From Lysinibacillus sphaericus (GTDB lineage Bacteria > Bacillota > Bacilli > Bacillales_A > Planococcaceae): DNA of 64,000 nucleotides. Below are positions 34,658-43,628 of this stretch, piece by piece. The notes below the pieces were generated by a model. The model was not told where the DNA came from and did not search any database. It saw only the letters and a list, made by a program, of their open reading frames with translations. The stretch is taken from positions 50,608-114,607 of the forward strand of contig NZ_SADV01000012.1 in the NCBI RefSeq assembly GCF_006864135.1, in the 5' to 3' direction. The stretch's first letter is position 1. Each line of letters starts with the position of its first letter. The position numbers and the translations under genes are program-made.

Positions 34658-34802
34658 AGCATACTCTCCTTATTTTTTTTACGTTTTTCGTACATTATAT
34701 TGTAGAAATGATTGGAAACCAATCTCTTTTTTTTGAAGGAGGTCTTTAAATAAATCAATCTAAGCATCTAAATGGTGGGATGATAAAACGATGCCTTTTA
34801 AT

Positions 34803-34870
34803 GTTTTATCAGTGCGAAAGCGAAGCGGCAGCAACAATACACCTAGTCAGAACTTAATCGACCACACACT
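34803..34870. repeat. intergenic repeat family S, copy b (partial)
   Basis: GTGCGAAAGCGAAGCGGCAG then CAACAATACACCTAGTCAGA and AACTTAATCGACCACAC, matching the right half of the copy at 44697-45057. The remaining gene-free sequence 34871-35052 shows nothing else. Confidence 0.7.
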
Positions 34871-35052
34871 ATGGTGATTATTGAAATAAAAACATATTGA
34901 AAGGCATTCTTTTATTATGTATAATTTTACTATATTATACAGAAAGTGAGTGATTTATGATGATAGTCAGCTCTATTTTTCCAACAAACCAATATAAGGT
35001 GTGGAAGAAGTAAGAATAATAGATTCTTCTGCACGAAATCGGAGGAATTGAA

Positions 35053-35811
35053 ATGTATAGTAATTACGGACCTTTATGTACAGAACTTTATGATTTGACA
35101 AAACCAGTTGGATATTCTATTGGTGGGGATATTGAATATTATCTTGAACGCTTAAAAGGAACTAAGGGAAGAGTACTTGAAGCGGGAGCTGGCTCTGGAC
35201 GCTTCTTAATCCCTTTACTTGAAAATGGATACGATGTTGAGGGAATTGACTACTCACCTGAAATGTTAGATTTATGCCGAAAACACTCCATTGAAAGAGG
35301 GTTAAAGCCAAATTTATATGAAGGTAACTTAAGCAATTTTTCATTAGACTCAAAATATGAAGCGATTGTTATGCCGACAGGTTCGTTCTGTTTAATCGAG
35401 AATTCAAAAGATGCGATGGATGCATTATTATGTATGTATAAACATTTGATCCCTGGAGGACGCCTAATTGTAGACATGCTTTTACCTACAGACTGGCGAA
35501 CAGGGGAAATTACTTCATCCTACTATGAAATTTCGCAAGAGGAAGGAATTGCAATAGAAAGAAAAGCCGTTGAAATGAACTGGATCGAGCAATATACGCT
35601 AACCATTTTAAAATATGAAAAATGGCGAAATGGTAAATTAATTGATTCAGAGTTACAAAGATTTCCATTGAGATGGTACGGAATAGAAGAATTCAAGCTT
35701 ATATTAACAAACATAGGTTTTTCTAATATTACTTGCTCGGCTGAATATGTTTATAACAAGAAGCCTTCAAAAGAGCATTCATTAATTACATTTGAAGCTG
35801 TTCGTAAATAA
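35053..35811 (+). CDS. class I SAM-dependent methyltransferase
   Basis: 252 residues. SAM-binding motif I GRVLEAGAGSGRFLIPLL (about 37-54), acidic strand-2 residue in VEGIDYSPEMLDLCRK, motif II/III regions YEAIVMPTGSFCLIE and LIPGGRLIVDMLLP. ATG preceded by CGGAGGAATTG. Strong terminator after the stop. Substrate unknown. A decayed partial copy of this gene lies at 36865-37030. Confidence 0.92.
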   Translation: MYSNYGPLCTELYDLTKPVGYSIGGDIEYYLERLKGTKGRVLEAGAGSGRFLIPLLENGYDVEGIDYSPEMLDLCRKHSIERGLKPNLYEGNLSNFSLDSKYEAIVMPTGSFCLIENSKDAMDALLCMYKHLIPGGRLIVDMLLPTDWRTGEITSSYYEISQEEGIAIERKAVEMNWIEQYTLTILKYEKWRNGKLIDSELQRFPLRWYGIEEFKLILTNIGFSNITCSAEYVYNKKPSKEHSLITFEAVRK

Positions 35812-35815
35812 ATAT

Positions 35816-35864
35816 ACCTGCTAGATATGAGCTCAGAAAGTAGCTAATATCTAGCAGGTTTTTA
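35816..35864. terminator. terminator after the methyltransferase
   Basis: Perfect 13-bp stem ACCTGCTAGATAT (35816-35828) with its complement (35847-35859), then TTTTTAG. Confidence 0.8.
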
Positions 35865-35885
35865 GATTTAATCAATTCTTTTTTC

Positions 35886-36659
35886 TCATACCTTGTCCAA
35901 TGCTACAGATTCCTGTACCGTTGATCGCTTAAAGTTAAATTCATTCCAAATCGAGTCTTTCTCATCCAGCAGTTCTTTTCCTTTCCAAATGATATCGTTA
36001 ATTTTACCTTCGTAAGCAATGGCTCGACCAAATGCAAATGAAATAAAATATTCATTCCAGGATTGGAAGATAGGGCTGGCGGCGTCAGCAGCTCTCTCTA
36101 TATAGTTCCATGCCTGCTCTTCGGTTAAATAACCAACTATGTAGCTCCATCTTGCAATATTTATAGCTCGCTCAAAATCCCATGCAGCAATAGTGTTTAC
36201 CTGGTCAAAATCGGATTTCGTAAAGGAAAGCCTTTTCATCATCCCTTCTTGGGCTGATTCGTAGCATTCCTGCGATTTCCCCACCTCTTCCTCTGTAAAA
36301 GACTGACCCGCTTTCAATGCTAGAAGCAGCTCATTAAACTTCGTACGGTGTCCTTCCGATAGCAGCCATTCCAGAGTTTGTACAGCCTCCTCTGTATTAT
36401 TAACCTCCCAGGCAGCAGAAAGGCCATCTTTCAAAATTTCAGGATTTTCCATCACCTGCAATGTCCGTGGCGACTCAAGTCGATAAAGAGCGAGGGTGGC
36501 GCCGTAGGCAAGCAAATGCTGTTTCTCTTTTGGTAAACGGTTAGCCAACTCCAGTTCTGTTCGTTGTTTTTTATTCTTTTTATTAAATACATTGACCGCT
36601 ATAGACATAGCCACGAAAATTAAAACTACAATCCCTACAATAATTAGAAAAATCTTCAA
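35886..36659 (-). CDS. membrane-anchored DUF1266-like protein
   Basis: 257 residues. One N-terminal transmembrane helix (FLIIVGIVVLIFVAMSIAV), then a helical cytoplasmic domain. The C-terminal half contains AAWDFERAINIARWSYIVGYL, AWNYIERAA and SWNEYFISFAFGRA, the W-D-xx-R and W-xx-(Y/F)-xx-(S/G)-xxx-GR pattern of DUF1266. Start is TTG 36659; the site GGAGAGG is about 11 bases upstream. Function unknown. Confidence 0.75.
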   Translation of the reverse strand: MKIFLIIVGIVVLIFVAMSIAVNVFNKKNKKQRTELELANRLPKEKQHLLAYGATLALYRLESPRTLQVMENPEILKDGLSAAWEVNNTEEAVQTLEWLLSEGHRTKFNELLLALKAGQSFTEEEVGKSQECYESAQEGMMKRLSFTKSDFDQVNTIAAWDFERAINIARWSYIVGYLTEEQAWNYIERAADAASPIFQSWNEYFISFAFGRAIAYEGKINDIIWKGKELLDEKDSIWNEFNFKRSTVQESVALDKV

Positions 36660-36864
36660 ACCATCACATTCCTCTCCATATTTTTAATGCGGCACAGTTT
36701 AATTTAGAATCACTCGATTCCAAAAAATATAGTAAAATTATACATCTTGAGTAAATGATATACAATACGACTATTTAATTACTTATCATCGATTGTAAGG
36801 ATGCATTGATTGATTGGCGTAGAAGCTTTTGTATGAGTGATAGAAAGGAATTAAAGAAAAGAGA

Positions 36865-37030
36865 CATGGAGCGGAAGTTGGCTCTGAACGTTTCATAATG
36901 TTGAGGATTGTTCATTTGAAATTTTGATTCATGAAGAGGTGAAAATAATGACATCACTATCAAGTGAAGATGGAAATGCATGTGAAAGAAAATCCATTGA
37001 AATGAACTGGATCGATTAATATCACTACTA
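36865..37030 (+). pseudogene. remnant of a second SAM methyltransferase copy
   Basis: GGAGCGGAAGTTGGCTCTGA reads GAEVGSERFI against motif I of the gene at 35053; further on SSEDGNACERKSIEMNWID then TAA matches that gene's EEGIAIERKAVEMNWIEQY. The middle is deleted, frames are broken. A nearby duplication that decayed. Confidence 0.7.
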
Positions 37031-37103
37031 GATTTTAGAGAAGAAAGTCGCTAAGTATAATCCATTTTTTTCTTGCTTTATTTTTACTGTATAAAGGAAA
37101 AAT

Positions 37104-37988
37104 ATGATTGTTTATATTTCGATGAAGAAAGAAGGGTTTTCCATGCATAAAGATATGAATTATGGTAGCGACTATAAATATATTCCAGCAACATCAATTT
37201 GGAGTGGAGATGGTGTAGAAGTATTGCCTGATTTATACCAACATACGATTCAAATTGTTAATATCGTACTCTACGGTGAACCTCATAAGAAAGAGTTCGT
37301 ATTAGTTGATGCAGGCATGCCAAAAAGTGCAAAGGAAATTATTTCAATAGCCGAGGAGAGATTTGGATCAAATAGTAAACCTAAAGCATTAATTTTAACG
37401 CACGGGCACTTTGATCATGTTGGGGCGATAATTGATCTAATTGAACATTGGGGTATGCCGGTTTATGCTCACATATTAGAATTACCTTATTTAACTGGTA
37501 TGAAAAATTATCCTGAACCTGATCCTGTTGTCAATGGTGGCTTAATAGCGAAAGTATCATCAATTTTCCCGAATGAAGCTACAAACTTAGGAAACAACGT
37601 TGAGGCGCTTCCGTCAGATGGGAGTATTCCATATATGGATGGTTTTCGTTGGATTCATACGCCGGGTCATACGCCAGGGCATATATCTTTATTTCGTGAA
37701 GAGGACCGAGCTTTAATTGTTGGAGATGCATTTGTTACGGTTAAACAAGAATCGCTCTACAAAGTATTGCTACAAAAAAAAGAAATTAGCGGACCGCCAC
37801 GATATTTCACGACGGATTGGCAGGCTGCTTGGGATTCCGTTAAAAAATTAGAAGCATTAAAACCTTCAGTTGCTATTACAGGACATGGATTACCGATGAA
37901 GGGGGAAGAGCTTACTAGAAATTTGCATAAGTTAGCGACAGAATTTGAGCAGATTGCTTTACCTAATCACAGCAAATTCTTGAATTAA
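37104..37988 (+). CDS. metallo-beta-lactamase-fold hydrolase
   Basis: 294 residues from ATG 37104 (AAAGGA five bases upstream); ATG 37122 or 37143 (with AGAAGGG) are possible shorter starts. Zinc motif THGHFDHVG (HxHxDH, about 106-114), third-ligand region IHTPGHTPGHIS, distal Asp in LIVGDAF and His in ITGHGLPM. The fold includes glyoxalase II, lactonases and arylsulfatase-like enzymes; the long insert and length (about 290) resemble lactonase-like members. Substrate unknown. Single gene. Confidence 0.9.
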   Translation: MIVYISMKKEGFSMHKDMNYGSDYKYIPATSIWSGDGVEVLPDLYQHTIQIVNIVLYGEPHKKEFVLVDAGMPKSAKEIISIAEERFGSNSKPKALILTHGHFDHVGAIIDLIEHWGMPVYAHILELPYLTGMKNYPEPDPVVNGGLIAKVSSIFPNEATNLGNNVEALPSDGSIPYMDGFRWIHTPGHTPGHISLFREEDRALIVGDAFVTVKQESLYKVLLQKKEISGPPRYFTTDWQAAWDSVKKLEALKPSVAITGHGLPMKGEELTRNLHKLATEFEQIALPNHSKFLN

Positions 37989-38046
37989 TATATTAAAAGG
38001 TCTATGTAGGACGAAGAAATACAATGAAGATATTCGTTCTAAATAA

Positions 38047-38280
38047 GAAAAAAGCGGCACTTCCAATTGATAGTTGTGTCTAACAATTGAAGTGAGGCTT
38101 ATACTAAATTTCTGATTAAATTGTCGTATTTTCCTTGTTCACCTTAATGTTATTTTCATGACTGATGATATCTTTATCAGTCATGCTTGAGTGCATTCCA
38201 TTTTTTATGTTCTATATTGAATATATCTATCATTAATAAAAATAAAAAAGGCTGTAGCAAATATAAACTTGCTACAGCCT
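38047..38280 (-). terminator. two hairpins in the gap before padR
   Basis: Perfect stem 38249-38260 with 38269-38280 (AGGCTGTAGCAA / TTGCTACAGCCT) and an imperfect stem 38053-38097. Both have an A-run on their left, so they would terminate minus-strand transcription, yet no minus-strand gene is nearby; they may be repeat relics. Confidence 0.4.
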
Positions 38281-38389
38281 GAATTGGTTCATGCCCCTTG
38301 ATGGCGCAATATCATATATTTTATCATAAGATACTTTATTGTAATATATTTTGTTTATTACAACATTTCAATAATAAATAAAAAGCCTA

Positions 38390-38418
38390 TTGACAAAAAA
38401 ATGCAGAATCGTTATAGT
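38390..38418 (+). promoter_or_regulatory. padR promoter
   Basis: TTGACA 38390-38395, 17-base spacer, TATAGT 38413-38418. Confidence 0.85.
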
Positions 38419-38423
38419 CAATT

Positions 38424-38439
38424 TATTCAACGTTGAATA
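38424..38439. promoter_or_regulatory. PadR operator 1
   Basis: Perfect palindrome TATTCAACGTTGAATA just downstream of the -10 box. The same core recurs at 39024 before the ABC operon. Confidence 0.8.
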
Positions 38440-38455
38440 TAAAAAGGTGATTATT

Positions 38456-39004
38456 ATGACAAGGCTATTAGTTCTTGCTATGTTAGGGCTAAAACCAATG
38501 ACTGGCTATGATATTAAAGTAATGCTTGAATTAAGTGACGCTGAACGATGGGGTGGTGTGCTAATCGGCTCGATCTATAATGCTTTAAAGAAGCTTGAAA
38601 AAGATGGTTATATAGAGGTGGCTAGTATTGAATCCACAGGTCTTCGACAAAAAGCAATTTATCAAATTACTGAAAAGGGCAGGGCACATGAGCAAGAATT
38701 AATTATCGAGGCTCTTGAAAAATCCTCTGTAGTTTATCCTACAACTTTATATTCTGGTGTGTCCTTTGCATTTAAACTGCCAAAAGCTAAAGCGGTGGAT
38801 GCATTAGAAAAACAAAAAAAAATTTTGGAACAAGAAGAAAAGGCGATCAATACTGGTTATGAGGCAAAATTAATTGCTATGCAAGGAAAACTACCAGCAT
38901 TAACACAACTAGCATTTGATAATATGCTTGAAATTGTTCAAGTACAATCAAAATTTGTACATCAAGCTATTGAAATTATGAATAAAAGTGACTCTCTCGA
39001 ATGA
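38456..39004 (+). CDS. PadR-family transcriptional regulator
   Basis: 182 residues from ATG 38456 (AAAGGTGA upstream; the longer frame from 38390 overlaps the promoter). Winged helix about 1-80: LLVLAMLGLKPMTGYDIK, SIYNALKKLEKDGYIEV, AIYQITEKGR, followed by a helical dimerisation domain. Negative autoregulation is suggested by the palindrome over its transcription start, and control of the following ABC operon by the second palindrome. PadR repressors of this kind often respond to drugs exported by the adjacent transporter. Confidence 0.93.
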   Translation: MTRLLVLAMLGLKPMTGYDIKVMLELSDAERWGGVLIGSIYNALKKLEKDGYIEVASIESTGLRQKAIYQITEKGRAHEQELIIEALEKSSVVYPTTLYSGVSFAFKLPKAKAVDALEKQKKILEQEEKAINTGYEAKLIAMQGKLPALTQLAFDNMLEIVQVQSKFVHQAIEIMNKSDSLE

Positions 39005-39023
39005 GGGAGTTAAAAAATAGCCA

Positions 39024-39043
39024 TATATTCAACGTTGAATATA
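39024..39043. promoter_or_regulatory. PadR operator 2
   Basis: 20-bp perfect palindrome TATATTCAACGTTGAATATA, 25 bases before the ATPase start. Confidence 0.8.
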
Positions 39044-39067
39044 CAATGTTAATTAAGGGGAGAAAAT

Positions 39068-39763
39068 ATGAAGAAGCTCATTCATGTTAGCCAATTAACG
39101 AAAAATTATAAGGCTAACTGTGTCGTTGATCATATAACCGTTGACATTATAGAAGGTGAGATAGTAGCTTTAGTAGGCACAAATGGTGCTGGGAAAACTA
39201 CAACGATTGGTATGCTTCTTGGAATTATTCCTCAAGACAGTGGAACGATTGAATACTGGACATCCGACTACAAAAAGGAAATAGGTACGCAGCTTCAATC
39301 AACGCCTTTTTTCGAAGGCTATTCTGTAGAGGATAATGTGAAATTATTTGGGGCATTCTATGGAATTTCGCTGACAAAAAGTGAAATTGATGAAAAACTC
39401 GCCACTTTTGATTTATTACATGTTAAAAAAACGCTTGCTATTAAATTGTCATTAGGACAGCAAAAACGTCTAGCAATTATCGTGACAACTTTGCATAATC
39501 CCAAACTAGTAATTTTGGATGAACCTTCTGCTGGATTGGATCCTAGAGGTCAAAGAGAAATTCAACAGATCATTAAACGCTTAAAAGATAGTCGGGTTAC
39601 TGTGTTATTTTCTTCCCACGATATGTTGGAAGTAATGAATGTTGCTGACAGAGTGTTAATTATGCATCGCGGGAAAATAATGGCGAATGGCTCACCAAAT
39701 GGTTTAATGGAGCACTATCAAACGCAAAATTTGGAAGAATTATTTTTTGAATTAACGAAGTGA
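39068..39763 (+). CDS. ABC transporter ATP-binding protein
   Basis: 231 residues. Walker A GTNGAGKTT (about 37-45), Q-loop, signature LSLGQQKR (about 129-136), Walker B LVILDEPSAGLD (about 148-159), H-loop in LFSSHDM. ATG preceded by AAGGGGAG. Part of a three-gene padR-ATPase-permease unit; probable drug or toxin exporter of the CcmA/DrrA type. Confidence 0.95.
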   Translation: MKKLIHVSQLTKNYKANCVVDHITVDIIEGEIVALVGTNGAGKTTTIGMLLGIIPQDSGTIEYWTSDYKKEIGTQLQSTPFFEGYSVEDNVKLFGAFYGISLTKSEIDEKLATFDLLHVKKTLAIKLSLGQQKRLAIIVTTLHNPKLVILDEPSAGLDPRGQREIQQIIKRLKDSRVTVLFSSHDMLEVMNVADRVLIMHRGKIMANGSPNGLMEHYQTQNLEELFFELTK

Positions 39764-39774
39764 GGAGCGAGAGG

Positions 39775-40485
39775 ATGGGGGCTATTTTCGTATTAAATTT
39801 GAAATCTAGTATAAAGGATATGTATTTACTTTTTTGGTCACTAATAATGCCATTTGCGGCAATTATTGCGTTAAGGATATTTTTACCGAGCTATGCGGGA
39901 AATTATGTAGAAGGAATCATTGCCATAAGTGTATTTTTCTATTCATTTATGACCACTGCTTTTATAGCATTATCGCAAAGAAAAAGAGGCGTTTATAATT
40001 TACTTCATGCTACACCAATGCCTTTATGGAAATATATCGTCAGTATTTCTAGTGCATGGGCTATAATAGCGATTATTTTATCCTATATCGTGCTTTTATT
40101 TGCTATCGTTATCAATCAACTAAACTTTTCTTTTAATAGCCTCTTATACTTGACACCGATTATTTTAATAGCTTCGTTAAGTTTTGTTTTTTTAAGCTTT
40201 TTTATTTCAAGTCTCGTGAAAAACGAGGGACATTTAAGTATGACTGCAAATGTACTGATGATACCAATGCTACTTTGTAGTAATGCATTTTTTACAATGG
40301 AAAAAGCGCCAAATCTAATACAATATATTAGTGTGATAAATCCATTTGAATGGTTTGTAAATGGAATTAAAGCCTCGTTTCTAAATAATGTTAGTACATG
40401 GGGAGAATCTTTACTTCTTTTATTGGGATGCCTTGCTGTGACACTTATCATTTCCCTAAAAACATTCAAATATAGCGACCAATAA
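39775..40485 (+). CDS. ABC-2 type transporter permease
   Basis: 236 residues from ATG 39775 with GAGGAG (39762-39767) overlapping the ATPase stop; GTG 39760 is an alternative. Six hydrophobic segments (LLFWSLIMPFAAIIAL, AIIAISVFFYSFMTTAF, AWAIIAIILSYIVLLFAIV, LTPIILIASLSFVFLSFFI, NVLMIPMLLCSNAFF, LLLLGCLAVTLIISL), standard for ABC-2 permeases. Partner of the ATPase at 39068. Confidence 0.92.
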   Translation: MGAIFVLNLKSSIKDMYLLFWSLIMPFAAIIALRIFLPSYAGNYVEGIIAISVFFYSFMTTAFIALSQRKRGVYNLLHATPMPLWKYIVSISSAWAIIAIILSYIVLLFAIVINQLNFSFNSLLYLTPIILIASLSFVFLSFFISSLVKNEGHLSMTANVLMIPMLLCSNAFFTMEKAPNLIQYISVINPFEWFVNGIKASFLNNVSTWGESLLLLLGCLAVTLIISLKTFKYSDQ

Positions 40486-40622
40486 CTATTATAGAAATGG
40501 TCATTTCAGACTGTAGATAAACTTGCAAATCCTCGCCATTTACCACATTTGTGGGTAGATCTGGAAGGTTATAAAAGCTAAAAAGAGAATATTTTAGTAA
40601 CGATGCTAGAGAGGGCGATGGG

Positions 40623-41007
40623 ATGAGTAAAACGTTATTTAGAATAGGAACTACTTATATTCCAGTCAGCAATGTTGAACTATTATGCTGAGTGGAATAT
40701 AGGTAAATTGGGAGCAGAATGTAGTTACTGAGATAGTGATAAGGCTATTCTTAATTTTGCTAATCAACGCTCAAATTTCATTGATTGCTATGGGAAAGAG
40801 CATTTTTCGATTACTTTTGAGGTAGACGGATTAAGTGCATTAGAGACGATTCATAAAATTTTTAAAAATAAAGGATTTAGAGTTGGAGAAATTGACAACA
40901 GGGGGCATTCGGGAAGGAATTTTGTTTTTTACGATTTTGACGGAAATAAATTTGATGTGTGGAGTGAGCTGAGTCCCACTTATAAAGAATACAAGGGTGA
41001 TGAGTAA
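40623..41007 (+). pseudogene. VOC/glyoxalase-like protein, frameshifted
   Basis: ATG 40623 reads MSKTLFRIGTTYIPVSNVE, the usual start of a glyoxalase/bleomycin-resistance-fold protein, then a stop and shifts. A later frame reads ILNFANQRSNF, KEHFSITFEVDGLSALETI, FRVGEIDNRGHSGRNFVFYD then FDGNKFDVWSE, the C-terminal half of the VOC fold with metal-ligand-like E. At least two disruptions; inactive. Confidence 0.8.
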
Positions 41008-41182
41008 ACCATTATTAAAAGGTAATTCCAATTTCACTAAATTTCCCAGAAAATTATTTAAAGGTGGGGAAATTTCAAGAAGGAGAGACGAAATTTTATC
41101 TTGCCTGATCGAGATAGAAATACGCTAGGAGTTTGTCAATAAACTATATAGAAACATTATTTCCTGAACAGAAGATTTATAG

Positions 41183-41210
41183 AGGGCCACTTACTATTAT
41201 AAGTGACCCT
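41183..41210. terminator. hairpin in the gap 41008-41368
   Basis: AGGGCCACTTA with TAAGTGACCCT, one mismatch, 6-base loop, no T-run. The rest of this gap shows nothing recognisable. Confidence 0.35.
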
Positions 41211-41368
41211 TAGTAACAAAGCTTCGGAGGTGTAAGACTAAACCAATCTTACATTACTAACATATGATACGATGTTATTTTTGCATAGTTAATTGCCTGA
41301 GAAATAGTGTAACTTCTATCAGATGGTTTCTAACACCCGCTGAAAGAAGTTAAAGCCTCCGGCGAATA

Positions 41369-41721
41369 TCATTTTAAAGGCATGAATGCTGAGGGATTTA
41401 ATTGTTCTGATTCTATTACAATACCAGTTAATCCTTTATCCGTTTTAGTTTCATGCCATTCACCCTTTTCCCAAAAAACTGCATCTCCAGGCTGGACTTG
41501 ATAGTATTGCGCCTGTTCATTTCTTACAAATCCTTTGCTTTCAATAATTAAGAAAAGCTGGGGAACTACAGCTTGATGATAGCCATAACACCGTTTTCTT
41601 CTAAATACATACACCCAATACTAGCGGATGCTTCAGTTTCAATAATTCTAGACATAATAAAACTTGACTTAAATTGTGTTATATTTTTGCCATTCTCTTT
41701 GGACAATTGATAAAATTTCAT
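41369..41721 (-). pseudogene. cupin-domain protein, frameshifted
   Basis: Minus strand ATG 41721 with CGGAGG twelve bases before it: MKFYQLSKENGKNITQF, SRIIETEASASIGCMYLEE, then a one-base loss near 41590 shifts the frame; the rest (GYHQAVVPQLFLII, VQPGDAVFWEKGEWHETKT) is the cupin barrel with the G-(x)5-H-x-H-like and PGDAVFW motifs. Twenty bases downstream of the methyltransferase gene, so probably its operon partner before the mutation. A single sequencing error cannot be excluded. Confidence 0.7.
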
Positions 41722-41741
41722 TTGATTCCTCCGAACTTAAA

Positions 41742-42656
41742 TTACTTTTTCACAGCATGGACGTAGTGAATTGTTTCAAAGGCGGTTAAATAATCTTTTC
41801 GATTGTCAAAATAAAGCTCATTAATTGTATCTGGCGATAGATGTTCGTAAATAAGCAGACCTGAGTTTTCTAACATTTTTTCCATTTCTTTATAAGTAAA
41901 ACATGATTTCATCGGTTCACCACTTGCTGCAGCCATTTTTACCATGTTATCTACTCTGTTTGATATTCCTTGTTCTTTAAATAGTTTTTCATCTGCATAG
42001 TCCAACACTATCGAACTTCCTGTTGGTACATTGGCAAATAAGTGATCAATTAAACTTGAAATTTCATCTTTCGTTAAATAATAGGAAACACCTAGTAAAC
42101 TAAAGAAAGTTTTTTTATTGCCGAAGCCGCTATTTATTAGATTTTGATAGGAAAACTTTTTTGTGAAATCCAACGAAATGAAATGTACATTGCTTGGAAG
42201 CTTTAAATTGACTTCAGCTAATCTTTTCTTTTTAAATTCCTGTGTTGCAGGGTGATCAATTTCAAAGATTTTTAAATTGTTTTCAAGTTCCGGATGTCTT
42301 AGGCTAAATGTATCTAACCCTGCTCCGAGCATAACATATTGCTGTAAACCTAACATGATTTCAGTTAACAAAACTTTTTCACAATATGCCGCACGTGCCA
42401 AGGGGGTAGGGGAGAGCTGAGTTTGCACAATCCATTTTAATAGCTCTTCAGTTTGTCCATTAAGTTTTACAGCGATTTCTTTGTTAAAAAACTGGATACC
42501 TTGAAGCATATTTGTTTGAATGTCATTGAACTCTTGTTGTGTGATTATTTTTTTTGCTAGGTAGTCATCAAAAATTTTAGGGGTATCGAATTGACTATGA
42601 TAGGCTCTACTAAAAGCTGAGATTAATGAAGTTAAACTGGATTCATCTTTGTTCAT
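41742..42656 (-). CDS. SAM-dependent methyltransferase, LCM/Ppm2 type
   Basis: 304 residues from the minus-strand ATG at 42656 (AAGGAGAG six bases upstream; the frame open to 42674 overlaps the site). The family pattern is visible: RAAYCEKVLLTEIMLGLQQYVML-GAGLDTFSLR (SAM motif), then FEIDHPATQEFKKKR, VHFISLDFTK and SLLGVSYYLTKDEI. Homologues are putative O- or carboxyl-methyltransferases often found with secondary metabolism genes in actinobacteria. Preceded by a promoter and a terminator-like palindrome in the 5' leader, so expression is probably controlled by attenuation. Confidence 0.9.
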   Translation of the reverse strand: MNKDESSLTSLISAFSRAYHSQFDTPKIFDDYLAKKIITQQEFNDIQTNMLQGIQFFNKEIAVKLNGQTEELLKWIVQTQLSPTPLARAAYCEKVLLTEIMLGLQQYVMLGAGLDTFSLRHPELENNLKIFEIDHPATQEFKKKRLAEVNLKLPSNVHFISLDFTKKFSYQNLINSGFGNKKTFFSLLGVSYYLTKDEISSLIDHLFANVPTGSSIVLDYADEKLFKEQGISNRVDNMVKMAAASGEPMKSCFTYKEMEKMLENSGLLIYEHLSPDTINELYFDNRKDYLTAFETIHYVHAVKK

Positions 42657-42671
42657 ACAAGTACTCTCCTT

Positions 42672-42709
42672 CAAAAAAATAGGATTCTCCTGGCCAGGAG
42701 AATCCTATT
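42672..42709 (-). promoter_or_regulatory. attenuator-like hairpin in the methyltransferase leader
   Basis: Perfect 32-bp palindrome (42678-42709, centre CTGGCCAG) followed on the minus strand by seven T, ending one or two bases before the ribosome binding site. The only good promoter (42735-42763) lies upstream of it, so the hairpin must be read through to express the gene. Confidence 0.65.
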
Positions 42710-42734
42710 GTACAGATAAATTCTGTAAAAGTAA

Positions 42735-42763
42735 ATTATTGCATAAATTACTTTTTTTGTCAA
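42735..42763 (-). promoter_or_regulatory. promoter of the methyltransferase
   Basis: Minus strand TTGACA (42763-42758), 17-base spacer, AATAAT (42740-42735). Confidence 0.7.
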
Positions 42764-42802
42764 GTTTTAAGTGCTGAGAATTCACTAAATTTAGAAATCT
42801 TC

Positions 42803-43489
42803 TTAATCAAATTTTTGGATAAATATTTTCCCGTTCGGTTGAATTTCTGCATAGAAAACTTCTTCGATTGATTGTATATTTTCCTTTTTTAATTCGTTGT
42901 CTAACCATTCTCTACTTTTTCCAACTTCCAGTAGATTTTGTGTCAATAGCTTCCCATCTGTGATAACTTCAATGGGGATAAAAATCGGAGGTGGAGGAGA
43001 TATTTTTAAATCCATCTTTTGCGTGCCTTGAAATTCAGGCTTTTTCAAAATACTAAGCATGCCATTTGGTTCTAATATTGCATAGTCAATTTCTGTAATT
43101 GAAAAAATTTGATATTGTCTAATCATCATCGTAAGGTCATCAATATTTATTTTAGTGTTTGCTAAAGCTTTTCTATCTATTTTTCCTTTTTTAATAACGA
43201 TTGTCGGTTGTCCATCAAGGAATGTTCTTGCTTTTCCGGATTTTAGAGCGATATAACTAATTAAAGTAGTAAGCGTACACCAAACAATTAAGCTTACTAA
43301 AAATTTTGTGAATACAATTGTTTTTAAAATTACCATGTTGGCTGCAATAGAACCAATTGTAATACCAGTTACGTAGTTAAAGAAGGTTAAGTGACTTAGT
43401 TGTTTTTTACCTAGAAACCTCGTAAGTGTCAGAAGAACGAAAAAAGTAATAACCGTTTGAACAACTACTTGTATATAACCTGTGTACAA
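42803..43489 (-). CDS. YetF/DUF421-family membrane protein
   Basis: 228 residues from TTG 43489, with GATAAGGAG upstream. Three N-terminal hydrophobic helices (VVVQTVITFFVLLTL, FFNYVTGITIGSIAANMVI, KFLVSLIVWCTLTTLISYIAL) with the family's RFLGKKQLSxLTFFNYVxGI motif, then the DUF421 cytoplasmic domain (DGQPTIVIKKGKID, EIDYAILEPNGMLSILKK, WLDNELKK). YetF-type proteins are germinant/spore or membrane proteins of unclear function in Bacillus. Confidence 0.93.
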   Translation of the reverse strand: MYTGYIQVVVQTVITFFVLLTLTRFLGKKQLSHLTFFNYVTGITIGSIAANMVILKTIVFTKFLVSLIVWCTLTTLISYIALKSGKARTFLDGQPTIVIKKGKIDRKALANTKINIDDLTMMIRQYQIFSITEIDYAILEPNGMLSILKKPEFQGTQKMDLKISPPPPIFIPIEVITDGKLLTQNLLEVGKSREWLDNELKKENIQSIEEVFYAEIQPNGKIFIQKFD

Positions 43490-43628
43490 ATTCTCCCACT
43501 CCTTATCTAATTCCTAGAATACCCAATGAAATTTTAAAAGATACCTCAATACAACAACACAGGTGGATTCAAATTTATTAAAAATCTAACAGAATCAATA
43601 CATTATTGGATCTTCATCATAATGTAAG

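Noticed and set aside
42678..42709. Ordinary terminator of the YetF gene
   Set aside because: Possible, but the consensus promoter for the next gene lies between YetF and the hairpin, so the hairpin also sits inside the downstream gene's leader; reported as attenuator candidate instead.
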